A stretch of 14,155 nt of DNA from Flavobacteriales bacterium (GTDB taxonomy: Bacteria; Bacteroidota; Bacteroidia; Flavobacteriales; Flavobacteriaceae). How positions within the stretch are numbered: the first letter of the stretch is position 1; every line of letters starts with the position of its first letter. A program made the position numbers and the translations under genes. Shown in pieces: positions 7,518-14,155 of the stretch. The notes beneath the pieces were generated by a model. It was not told the origin of the DNA. It saw only the letters and a list, made by a program, of their open reading frames with translations, and made no database searches. The stretch is taken from the NCBI GenBank assembly GCA_027008965.1, contig JALVDN010000085.1, positions 1 to 14,155 on the forward strand, given 5' to 3'.

Positions 7518-7548
7518 CAAATGTAACGTTTTTTTGGTTAAATTGCAA
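7518..7548 (-). promoter_or_regulatory. Promoter of ilvE (Bacteroidota type)
   Basis: The minus strand has TTG at 7548-7546, a 20-base spacer and TACATTTG at 7525-7518, an exact TAnnTTTG match. A start site near 7512 would leave a very short leader of about 13 bases before the ilvE ATG at 7498. The spacer is slightly long for the consensus but within the accepted range. Confidence 0.65.
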
Positions 7549-7632
7549 GCCTTATAATCTTTCAATGCTAATATTATGAATAACAAAATATTAAACTGCT
7601 ATTAATGACAAAAATAAAATATCATTACTCAT

Positions 7633-8328
7633 ATGGAAGAATTTTTAAAAAAAATTCAATTTGTTAAAACCAAGGATGGCTCCCACACTTTATACAACCC
7701 GCTTTTTAAAGAATCTTATCATTCTTTGTATGGTGCCATAACAGAATCCAAACATGTTTTTATTCAATCCGGATTGGTTTTTTATTATTTGAGGCATCAA
7801 CCGGATGATATTATTGTAGGGGAAATGGGATTCGGGACAGGCCTAAACGCCTTTCTGACCCTGATTTGGGCAGAAAAAAATAAAGTTCATATCGTTTATG
7901 AAACTTATGAAAACTTTCCCATTCCAATCGAGCAAATTGAAAAATTGAATTATTCCGGATATTTTGCCGATCATTTTAAAGAAAAATTTCTTTTGATACA
8001 TCAAGCATCATGGAACAGATTGGTGCAAATCACACCGTATTTTTCCATCAAAAAAATACAACGGGATTTTCATGAAGTAGATGAAATAAACAAATGGAAT
8101 GTGGTTTATTTTGATGCTTTCGGGCCACGCGTTCAACCCGAATTATGGAATGAAAGAATGATGAAAAAAATGTATCTTGCAACCGCATATGAAGGAGTAT
8201 TTGTTACTTATTCGGCCAAAGGACAAGTAAGACGGAATTTATTGGAAGCCGGATTTGAAGTGGAGAAAATTCCCGGCCCGCCGGGTAAAAGAGAAATGCT
8301 CCGGGCCATTAAAAAAGTGCTGTCATAG
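7633..8328 (+). CDS. mnmD: tRNA (5-methylaminomethyl-2-thiouridine) methyltransferase, stand-alone MnmD
   Basis: A 231-residue SAM-dependent methyltransferase (Methyltransf_30/DUF752, the MnmC N-terminal domain). It performs the last step of mnm5s2U34 synthesis at the wobble position of tRNAs for Lys, Glu and Gln. The SAM-binding loop is GEMGFGTGLNA (63-73). The family motif YFDAFGPRVQPELW (159-172) supplies the substrate-facing Asp and Trp, and the C-terminus has TYSAKGQVRRNLLEAGF and PGPPGKREM. The FAD-dependent oxidase half found in the E. coli MnmC fusion is absent, which is normal for Bacteroidota. It is transcribed divergently from ilvE across 134 bases, and I could not find a convincing promoter for it there. 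It lies 53 bases upstream of grpE. Confidence 0.92.
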   Translation: MEEFLKKIQFVKTKDGSHTLYNPLFKESYHSLYGAITESKHVFIQSGLVFYYLRHQPDDIIVGEMGFGTGLNAFLTLIWAEKNKVHIVYETYENFPIPIEQIEKLNYSGYFADHFKEKFLLIHQASWNRLVQITPYFSIKKIQRDFHEVDEINKWNVVYFDAFGPRVQPELWNERMMKKMYLATAYEGVFVTYSAKGQVRRNLLEAGFEVEKIPGPPGKREMLRAIKKVLS

Positions 8329-8381
8329 TGTCAGATTGTATTCAATGGCAATGATTTTGATAAAATATAAATAAAAAAGCC

Positions 8382-8963
8382 ATGAAAAAGGATAAAAAAG
8401 ATGTTCAACAAAATATACAACGCGAAGAAAATCAAAAAACACAAAAAGAAAAATTCCAAGAAAAAAATAAAGACGATAAAAAATCCATGAAAGAAGAAGA
8501 TAAAAAAGTCAGTCAAAAACAATTGGAAGAATTGGAAAGACAACTCTCGGATGAAAAAGATAAATATATTCGTTTGTATGCCGAATTTGATAATTTCAGA
8601 AAAAGAACGCGCAAAGAAAAAGAAGAATTGATTGAAACCGCATCCGAAAATGTAATCAAATCTCTTTTACCCGTTTTGGATGATTTTGAAAGGGCATTGA
8701 ATGAAATATCAAAAGAAAATCAAGACGAACATTATAAAGGTTTTATTTTGATATATGAAAAAATGAAAAAAATTCTCTCGGAACACGGGTTATCTACGCT
8801 GGAAGTAAAAAAAGGTGATACCTTTGACCCGGATAAACACGAAGCCATTGCACAAATACCGGGAGATAAAAAAATGACAGGTAAAATTCATGATGTTATT
8901 GAAAAAGGTTATAAATTAGGCAACAAAATCATCAGATATCCCAAAGTGGTTACAAACCAATAA
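8382..8963 (+). CDS. grpE: GrpE nucleotide exchange factor
   Basis: A 193-residue co-chaperone that releases ADP from DnaK. The N-terminal 45 residues are extremely rich in Lys, Glu, Asp and Gln and probably disordered. The long dimerising helix follows, with LYAEFDNFRKRTRKE (65-79), and then the conserved beta-domain: SLLPVLDDFERAL (94-106), FDPDKHEAIAQIP (148-160) and a C-terminal KGYKLGNKIIRYPKVVT. The length is normal. The ATG at 8382 fits the family; an earlier start is not available in frame close by. It precedes dnaJ by ten bases, while dnaK is not in the window. I saw no CIRCE-type inverted repeat upstream. Confidence 0.96.
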   Translation: MKKDKKDVQQNIQREENQKTQKEKFQEKNKDDKKSMKEEDKKVSQKQLEELERQLSDEKDKYIRLYAEFDNFRKRTRKEKEELIETASENVIKSLLPVLDDFERALNEISKENQDEHYKGFILIYEKMKKILSEHGLSTLEVKKGDTFDPDKHEAIAQIPGDKKMTGKIHDVIEKGYKLGNKIIRYPKVVTNQ

Positions 8964-8973
8964 GTAAGATTTT

Positions 8974-10101
8974 ATGGGAAAAGATTATTATGCCATATTG
9001 GGCGTTTCCCGCAACGCCACTCAGGAAGAAATCAAAAAAGCGTATAGAAGAGTTGCTCTGAAATACCATCCCGACAGGAATCCGGGAAACAAAGAAGCGG
9101 AAGAAAAATTTAAGGAAGCCGCCGAGGCCTATGAAGTTCTGAGTGATCCCGAGAAACGGGCCCGATATGACCGGTTTGGAAGCGAAGCATTCAGCGGAGG
9201 CGCAGGCGGATTTCATGACTTCAACGACATAGAGGACATTTTCAGGCATTTCAGTGATATTTTCGGTGATTTCTTCGGCGGCGGATTTGAAACAAGAAAT
9301 ACATATCATTCTACACGAAGAGCTGCCAGAATTAAAGGGACCGATTTGCGAATCACCCTGCGAATTGATTTAAATGATATTGTTCATGGAAGCGAGCGTA
9401 AGATCAAGGTCAAAAGAAAGGTGGTTCATCCGCAAACCTTTTATCAAACTTGTCCCGCTTGCAGGGGCACGGGAAAAGTCCAACGAATCACCCACACCAT
9501 TTTTGGACCTGCACAAACCACTGCTACTTGTCGTCAATGCGGTGGATCAGGTCAAATCTTAATTCAAAAACCATCCGGAACAGACGAAAACGGAATGATT
9601 TGGAAAGAAGAAATTGTAACCGTGAAAATTCCCAAAGGAGTCCGCGAAGGCGTTCAATTGCGTGTAGGTCAAAAAGGAAACGATGCGCCTTCGGGCAATG
9701 GAGTTCCGGGTGATTTATTGATACATTTTAAAGAAAAACATGACCCTCACTTTCAAATTGACGGATTAAACCTTCATTATGATTTACCGGTTTCATTACC
9801 CGAACTGGTTTTAGGAGGGTCGAAAATCATTGATACACCACATGGTAAAATCAAAATTCACATCCCGAAAGGAACATCGCCCAATAAAACTTTCAGAATT
9901 CCGGGCAAGGGAATCCCTAAATTAAATTCGGAACATTATGGTGATTTATTGATCCATCTGGATGTACACATGCCCACGCGCCTGTCTGAAGAAGACAAAA
10001 AATATTTTCAAAAAAAACTCAACGACCCCAATTTCCAAGTGAAAACAGGATCCAAAAGAAAATCCTTTTTTGAACGAATACACGAAATTTTTTCTTCTTA
10101 A
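8974..10101 (+). CDS. dnaJ: Chaperone DnaJ with a single zinc centre
   Basis: A 375-residue Hsp40 that delivers substrates to DnaK and stimulates its ATPase. The J domain (about 1-70) has the essential HPD at 32-34. A short Gly/Phe-rich linker follows (74-105, including IFGDFFGGGF). The zinc region has only two CxxCxGxG motifs, C160/C163 and C186/C189, instead of four. By position these match motifs 2 and 3 of E. coli DnaJ, which form zinc centre II; centre I (motifs 1 and 4) is missing, and motif 4 is replaced by a QKPSGTDENGM-like stretch. I recall the same state in Flavobacterium DnaJ, so this is a lineage trait rather than damage. The two C-terminal beta-sandwich domains and the tail are intact. 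Ten bases separate it from grpE and twelve from the next gene. Confidence 0.96.
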   Translation: MGKDYYAILGVSRNATQEEIKKAYRRVALKYHPDRNPGNKEAEEKFKEAAEAYEVLSDPEKRARYDRFGSEAFSGGAGGFHDFNDIEDIFRHFSDIFGDFFGGGFETRNTYHSTRRAARIKGTDLRITLRIDLNDIVHGSERKIKVKRKVVHPQTFYQTCPACRGTGKVQRITHTIFGPAQTTATCRQCGGSGQILIQKPSGTDENGMIWKEEIVTVKIPKGVREGVQLRVGQKGNDAPSGNGVPGDLLIHFKEKHDPHFQIDGLNLHYDLPVSLPELVLGGSKIIDTPHGKIKIHIPKGTSPNKTFRIPGKGIPKLNSEHYGDLLIHLDVHMPTRLSEEDKKYFQKKLNDPNFQVKTGSKRKSFFERIHEIFSS

Positions 10102-10113
10102 AATCTACCTCAT

Positions 10114-11280
10114 ATGTCAGCAAAAAAAATATTGGTCATTGAAGACGACAAGCAAATACAACGTATCCTTCACAACATCCTTAGTATGAATGACTTTGAA
10201 GTGGATCAGGCTTTTGATGGTGTGGAAGGAATGAAAAAAATCAAAGCCAACGATTATGATGTAGTACTTTGCGACATCAAAATGCCCAAGAAAGACGGAC
10301 ATGAAGTTATTGTTGAATCCAAAAAACTGAAACCCGAACTCCCGATTGTGGTTATTTCCGGCAATACGGATTTGGAAAAAGCCATTGAAACCATGCGTCA
10401 TGGTGCTTTTGATTATTTGAAGAAACCTTTTGATATGAACCGGCTGCTCACCACTCTGAAAAATGCAATGGAAGTGGGAGAATTGAAACGCGAAAACATT
10501 TCGCTCAAAAAGAAAGTGAGCAAAAAATACACTATGATCGGAGAATCTCCGGCCATCAAACAAGTCAAAGATATCATTGATAAAGTGGCGCCCACCGATG
10601 CCCGGGTGCTTATCATAGGAGATAACGGCACGGGAAAAGAATTGGTTGCACGATGGATTCATGAAAAAAGCACAAGAAACAAAGCTCCTTTTGTGGAAGT
10701 CAATTGTGCCGCCATTCCTTCAGAGCTTATCGAAAGCGAACTGTTCGGACATGTAAAAGGTTCATTTACGGGTGCTTATAAAGATAAAAAAGGAAAATTT
10801 GAACAAGCCAATGGCGGAACACTTTTTTTGGATGAAATTGGCGATATGAGTCTCGCGGCCCAAGCCAAAGTTTTGAGAGCCCTTCAAGAGCATAAAATAT
10901 CCAGAGTAGGAAGTGATAAAGATATTAAAGTTGATGTGCGGGTAATTGCCGCCACCAATAAAGACCTTAAAAAGGAAATTGAAGAAGGTCGTTTCAGGGA
11001 AGATTTATACCACCGTCTGGCAGTGATTGTCATCCAAGTTCCTTCGCTTGATGAAAGAAAAGAAGACATCCCGTTGTTGGTAGAATACTTTGTCAAACAA
11101 ATTGCCGAAGACCAAAACATGAAGCCCAAAAAATTCACCCCGGGAGCCATCAAAAAATTACAATCCTATTCCTGGTCGGGGAATATTCGTGAACTACGTA
11201 ATGTGGTGGAGCGACTAATGATATTGGGTGGAGACGAAATCACTCCCGAAGATGTGAAACAATACGCCGGAAAAGAATAA
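10114..11280 (+). CDS. NtrC-type sigma-54 response regulator without a DNA-binding domain
   Basis: A 388-residue two-component regulator. The receiver domain (1-120) has the acidic pair D11/D12, phosphoacceptor Asp54 in VVLCDIKMP, and Lys104 in KKPF. The AAA+ domain (about 140-370) has Walker A GDNGTGKE (169-176), Walker B TLFLDE (236-241) and the arginine-finger region FREDLYHRL (294-302). The sigma-54 contact loop reads GSFTGA (216-221) instead of GAFTGA. The protein ends at VKQYAGKE, right after the AAA+ lid, so the usual C-terminal Fis-type HTH of about 45 residues is absent. The ending is an ordinary stop, not an obvious frameshift. I recall conserved flavobacterial orthologues of the same length. 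It may act on sigma-54 from solution or through a partner. It follows dnaJ by 12 bases; no histidine kinase is in the window. Confidence 0.93.
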   Translation: MSAKKILVIEDDKQIQRILHNILSMNDFEVDQAFDGVEGMKKIKANDYDVVLCDIKMPKKDGHEVIVESKKLKPELPIVVISGNTDLEKAIETMRHGAFDYLKKPFDMNRLLTTLKNAMEVGELKRENISLKKKVSKKYTMIGESPAIKQVKDIIDKVAPTDARVLIIGDNGTGKELVARWIHEKSTRNKAPFVEVNCAAIPSELIESELFGHVKGSFTGAYKDKKGKFEQANGGTLFLDEIGDMSLAAQAKVLRALQEHKISRVGSDKDIKVDVRVIAATNKDLKKEIEEGRFREDLYHRLAVIVIQVPSLDERKEDIPLLVEYFVKQIAEDQNMKPKKFTPGAIKKLQSYSWSGNIRELRNVVERLMILGGDEITPEDVKQYAGKE

Positions 11281-11287
11281 TTTTTTA

Positions 11288-11295
11288 TAACTTTG
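11288..11295 (+). promoter_or_regulatory. -7 promoter element of the riboswitch-btuB transcript
   Basis: TAACTTTG matches TAnnTTTG exactly. It lies directly before the first paired base of the riboswitch (11300), as expected if transcription starts at about 11299-11302. No TTG is seen at the right -33 distance, where the end of the upstream regulator gene lies. The upstream operon has no visible terminator, so some read-through into the riboswitch is possible. Confidence 0.6.
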
Positions 11296-11299
11296 TGGT

Positions 11300-11463
11300 G
11301 GAATTCAGTTCCGTATTCAACGGATGAAAAGGGAATACGGGTGAAAATCCCGAGCTGTCCCCGCAACTGTGATCCGTAAATAGCTTTTGTCAAAAAAGCC
11401 ACTGGACATTTATCCGGGAAGGCGACAAAAGTAAGCGGTAAGCCAGGAGACCTGCTGAGTTCC
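11300..11463 (+). promoter_or_regulatory. Adenosylcobalamin (B12) riboswitch aptamer
   Basis: The consensus elements appear in order: AAAAGGGAA, GGTGAAAATCC, GCTGTCCCCGCAACTGT, GCCACTGG, GGGAAGGC and the B12 box AAGCCAGGAGACCTGC (11440-11455). I can pair the closing stem GGAATTCAG (11300-11308) with CTGAGTTCC (11455-11463). P3 is ACGGAT (11320-11325) with ATCCGT (11372-11377), P4 is CGGG (11338-11341) with CCCG (11349-11352), and a peripheral stem is CTTTTGTC (11384-11391) with GACAAAAG (11424-11431). By family, it binds a cobalamin and lowers expression of uptake genes when B12 is plentiful. It precedes a BtuB-like receptor, exactly the expected target. Confidence 0.96.
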
Positions 11464-11467
11464 CAAA

Positions 11468-11503
11468 CCCTTAAAACAGAACCTTCGGCGGAAAGGTTCA
11501 GGG
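11468..11503 (+). promoter_or_regulatory. Riboswitch expression platform: start-proximal hairpin (P13-like)
   Basis: A perfect 7-bp stem, GAACCTT (11479-11485) with AAGGTTC (11493-11499), carries the loop CGGCGGA. An outer stem of CCCT (11468-11471) with AGGG (11500-11503) ends five bases before the btuB ATG. The loop bases GCGG (11488-11491) can pair with CCGC (11361-11364) of aptamer loop L5, the kissing interaction known to form when cobalamin binds. No U-tract follows, so control is probably at translation initiation, by closing the AGGG/start region, rather than by termination. Confidence 0.75.
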
Positions 11504-11507
11504 AAAT

Positions 11508-13307
11508 ATGAAAAGATTTTTTTTATACATATTATTTTTTGTCAGTATAGTATCCACAGCACAAATAACGGATACCCTACCTCCCGTAAATATCTTTGTT
11601 AATCATCAGCAAAAACCTCCTTTTATCATTCTTTCCGATACACTTCCGGGATCGGAAAGAAACCTGGGAGAATTTTTATTTTATCAAAGCCCTTTGCAAC
11701 TCCGAACTTACGGCAAGGGAATGGTGAGTGGCGTGAGCATGCGAGGTTGTTCACCATCTCAAATTCTTGTTCTTTGGAACGGTATTCCCATCAATTCCCC
11801 ACTCAACGGTCAAACCGATGTAAATACACTGCCCGCCATAGGACACGAAAAAATTGAAATTTTTACGGGAGGGAATTCCGTGAGCTTCGGCAGCGGTGCC
11901 ATGGGCGGAGCAGTTGTTTTGAACGCTGTTCCCCACTTTCAACAACACCCAAAGATAAAAGCTGGCCTGTATTACGGATCATACGGAAGTAAAATTTTCT
12001 CCGGGAAAGCTGGAATTTCCAAAAACAACTGGAACCTGAAAACAGCTGTAAGAATTCAATCGGATAAAAACAATTTCTCCTGGCCCGAATTTTTCTATAC
12101 CAATCATAATGCACAAATAGAACGTAAAGATTTTTCTTCAGATTTATTCTATAAAATTCATAAATCGGTTTTCTCTTTTCATATTCTACATTCCAATGCT
12201 GAAAGAGAACTCCCGGGAACACTCTATTCATACTCCGAAAGTATGTTAAAAAACAAAGACCATAAAATGGCCTTGAAATGGGAAACGGACAAAACCGGCT
12301 TTCAGGCAGGAGCCACTGCCGCTTGGCTTTGGGAAAATTATGAATATTATTACAAGAAAGAGGGAAATATTTCGGGACGAGGAGAGGCTCAAACTTTTTT
12401 CTTCAAAACCTTTGCTGATAAAAAATGGAAATCTTTTTTCCATACAAAAGTGGAATTATCCCAAAGATATATCACCGGAAAAACACTCAATTTTGACACG
12501 AAAAAAAGGAATATAACCGGAATGGTTCTACAGCTCGTTTTTAATAAGGCCAACATTCAATCACAGGCCGGGTTGAGGTATATCACCGGAAATTTCAAAC
12601 CCAATCTTCCTACCTATTTCTTTAATTTTTCATTCTCCAAGCAAATTTTCTCCACAGGTCTATCATTCAATACACATTTCAGACTCCCTACCTTTAATGA
12701 TTTGTATTGGAATCCCGGAGGAAATCCTCAACTCAAACCCGAAACGGGTGAAGAATGGGAGTTTTTTACTTCGTTCAATCACAAACATTTTAAAATAAAA
12801 ACCCAATTTTTCTTCAAACAAACCCAAAATTTGATTAAATGGATTCCGGGCAACAACCAAATTTGGCATCCTGTGAATATTGACCGCACAAAAGGATATG
12901 GTGTAGAAACATACACACAAGCCGGTTTTCATGTTGGAAAAATATTTTTCCAACCTCAATGGACTTTCTCTTACCAAAAAATTTATAATGTCCAAACCGG
13001 GAAAATTTTAATTTATACGCCGTTTTTTATAAGCACACTTCATATCCCGGTTAAGTTCAGGAATTTTAGCATAAACTATTTTCACCGTTATCAAAGTTAT
13101 GCTTATACCACCCCTTCCAATACATCGTTTTTGAAAGGATATCACCTTCACGGAATAACCTTGGAGACTAACCTGAAAGAAATGTCAGCCGGAATCACCA
13201 TAGATAATCTATTCAACCAATACTATGAACTTATCCCGTCACGGCCCATGCCGGGCAGAACTTACACCCTGTTTTTGAAATTTAACTTTAAAACAAATAA
13301 ATCATGA
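11508..13307 (+). CDS. btuB: TonB-dependent outer-membrane receptor for cobalamin (BtuB-like)
   Basis: A 599-residue receptor with a signal peptide (about 1-18, cleavage after STA). The plug domain (about 40-140) contains LRTYGKGMVSGVSMRG, VLWNGIPINSP and GSGAMGGAVVLNA, and a beta-barrel follows to the C-terminal strand YTLFLKFNF. Family members take up large substrates with TonB-ExbBD energy. Cobalamin specificity is inferred from the B12 riboswitch directly upstream and from the size, close to that of BtuB. It lacks the carboxypeptidase-like N-terminal extension common in SusC-type receptors. The ATG at 11508 lies right after the riboswitch hairpin. Its stop overlaps the ATG of the next gene (ATGA, 13304-13307), indicating translational coupling. 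TonB and the BtuFCD transporter genes are not in view. Confidence 0.92.
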   Translation: MKRFFLYILFFVSIVSTAQITDTLPPVNIFVNHQQKPPFIILSDTLPGSERNLGEFLFYQSPLQLRTYGKGMVSGVSMRGCSPSQILVLWNGIPINSPLNGQTDVNTLPAIGHEKIEIFTGGNSVSFGSGAMGGAVVLNAVPHFQQHPKIKAGLYYGSYGSKIFSGKAGISKNNWNLKTAVRIQSDKNNFSWPEFFYTNHNAQIERKDFSSDLFYKIHKSVFSFHILHSNAERELPGTLYSYSESMLKNKDHKMALKWETDKTGFQAGATAAWLWENYEYYYKKEGNISGRGEAQTFFFKTFADKKWKSFFHTKVELSQRYITGKTLNFDTKKRNITGMVLQLVFNKANIQSQAGLRYITGNFKPNLPTYFFNFSFSKQIFSTGLSFNTHFRLPTFNDLYWNPGGNPQLKPETGEEWEFFTSFNHKHFKIKTQFFFKQTQNLIKWIPGNNQIWHPVNIDRTKGYGVETYTQAGFHVGKIFFQPQWTFSYQKIYNVQTGKILIYTPFFISTLHIPVKFRNFSINYFHRYQSYAYTTPSNTSFLKGYHLHGITLETNLKEMSAGITIDNLFNQYYELIPSRPMPGRTYTLFLKFNFKTNKS

Positions 13308-14155
13308 GAAAAACAAAATTTATGATCAAATGGCTACCCGCTTTAGCATTATTACTTTTCCTGCAATCATGTAGAGAACCCGAACCCATTCCCCCGCGTG
13401 GAGAATACGAAGGAGGTTATTTTATACTCAATGAAGGACAATTTATGCACGACAACGCTTCAGTGAGTCATATCAAAGATGATTTCACCGGCAAAGAAGA
13501 CAGTGTTTACTTCAAAGTAAATAATATGGCTTTGGGTGATGTGGCCCAATCCATGTTTGCTAAGGATAATAAAATATATTTCTTAATAAATAATTCACAT
13601 AAAATTGTTGTTGCCGACAGATGGACCATGGAGCATAAATTATTGGTTACTTCTTATGTGAGATCGCCAAGATATATGATTAAAATTTCAGACCGTTATG
13701 CATTGATATCCGACTGGGGTGATGTCTTCGATAGCAATTGGAATGATGTGGAAGACGATTATATAGCATGGTATGATATGGAAAACGATGTTATCACCGA
13801 CACCCTTCATGTGGATTTGGGTCCCAACCAAATGGTTTATGAAAACGGAAATGTTTATCTATTAATTAGCGGCGTGGGCCAATCACGTAACAAAGTAAGT
13901 GTGATTGACCCCGTCGGGAAACATGTTATCACAGATATTACTGTAGGAGACCGTCCTGTTGCCATTGATAAAGATGATGATGATTTTATTTGGGTTTTGA
14001 GTTCCGGAAATCAACCTTGGAGTCAAGGGGGCGAAACCCGTGGGAATTTATCTAAAATTCACCCGGCAACCAATAATGTAGTTTCCTCTTATGATTTTTA
14101 TACTACAGAACACCCGAAATTCATGGATGTTGATGGCAATGATATATACTACATT
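13304..14155 (+). CDS. DUF5074/YncE-like beta-propeller lipoprotein, BtuG-like; 3' end missing
   Basis: The frame stays open to the right edge, giving 284 residues. A lipoprotein signal with lipobox LQSC (Cys23) is followed by a Pro/Glu-rich spacer. The segment GGYFILNEGQFMHDNAS and then LGDVAQSMFAKDNKIYFLINNSHKIVVAD are typical of the DUF5074/YncE-like propeller N-terminus. Further blades show the repeating pattern of a Asp-Gly/Asn turn before aromatic strands, for example NQMVYENGNVYLLISG and KVSVIDPVGKHVITDITVGDRPVAIDKDDDDFIWVLSS. BtuG of Bacteroides is a surface propeller lipoprotein that captures cobalamin at very high affinity and forms a lid on BtuB. Its position here, overlapping btuB under a B12 riboswitch, argues for the same job; this is inference, since no ligand residues can be judged from sequence alone. 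Confidence 0.85.
   Translation, partial: MRKTKFMIKWLPALALLLFLQSCREPEPIPPRGEYEGGYFILNEGQFMHDNASVSHIKDDFTGKEDSVYFKVNNMALGDVAQSMFAKDNKIYFLINNSHKIVVADRWTMEHKLLVTSYVRSPRYMIKISDRYALISDWGDVFDSNWNDVEDDYIAWYDMENDVITDTLHVDLGPNQMVYENGNVYLLISGVGQSRNKVSVIDPVGKHVITDITVGDRPVAIDKDDDDFIWVLSSGNQPWSQGGETRGNLSKIHPATNNVVSSYDFYTTEHPKFMDVDGNDIYYI

Noticed and set aside
7549..7632. AT-rich region before mnmD with AATATT repeats.
   Set aside because: The short palindromes are expected by chance in such AT-rich DNA, and no TAnnTTTG element is present.
8336..8362. Possible grpE promoter (TTG with TGATTTTG).
   Set aside because: The -7 element has a mismatch at a key position and the spacer is about 13 bases.
10117..10662. 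Long minus-strand open frame opposite the response regulator.
   Set aside because: It is a shadow of the plus-strand codon pattern; the translated product has no recognisable features, whereas the plus strand encodes a full receiver-AAA+ protein.
11479..11499. Hairpin before btuB as a rho-independent terminator.
   Set aside because: No U-tract follows; the next bases are AGGGAAAT and then the start codon, so translational control fits better.

Overview
The window looks like chromosomal DNA from an AT-rich member of the Bacteroidota, most likely the Flavobacteriales. Four points support this. Several genes carry the Bacteroidota-type -7 element TAnnTTTG, and strong Shine-Dalgarno sequences are mostly absent. 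The DnaJ keeps only one zinc centre, and the sigma-54 response regulator is short and lacks an HTH domain; both match what I remember of flavobacterial orthologues. MnmD is a stand-alone enzyme. A DUF5074-type lipoprotein follows a TonB-dependent receptor. I see no mobile element, CRISPR array, tRNA or rRNA, and no gene-free stretch over 300 bases.

Left part (1-4398). The 3' end of a large protein with an envelope-type C-terminal region, probably an M1-type (gluzincin) metallopeptidase, runs off the left edge. It converges on a 631-residue minus-strand protein of repeated winged-helix-like units (possibly DUF505), which ends at a minus-strand terminator. Next comes a minus-strand 2[4Fe-4S] ferredoxin with its own terminator. 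It is divergent from a LuxC-family acyl-CoA reductase, and the two genes share a 52-base intergenic region holding two opposed -7 elements.

Middle (4404-7548, minus strand). An ilvE promoter precedes a compact gene row: ilvE (branched-chain aminotransferase), a DUF937 protein, the lipoprotein apbE (flavin transferase) and a YbjQ-family protein. Gaps are 35, 42 and 0 bases, so this is probably one operon.

Right part (7633-14155, plus strand). mnmD (tRNA wobble-uridine methyltransferase) is followed by grpE-dnaJ and a sigma-54 activator-type response regulator, spaced 10 and 12 bases apart, a chaperone/regulator operon. Then come a promoter, a complete adenosylcobalamin riboswitch, a BtuB-like TonB-dependent receptor and, overlapping it by four bases, a DUF5074/YncE-like surface lipoprotein cut by the right edge. 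This last module is best read as a B12-controlled outer-membrane cobalamin uptake unit of the BtuB-BtuG type known from gut Bacteroides.

Most genes here belong to ordinary conserved families. The parts most worth a second look are the B12 riboswitch-btuB-btuG-like module, including its internal RNA structure; the multi-winged-helix protein at 888-2783; and the ferredoxin/acyl-CoA reductase pair with opposed promoters.
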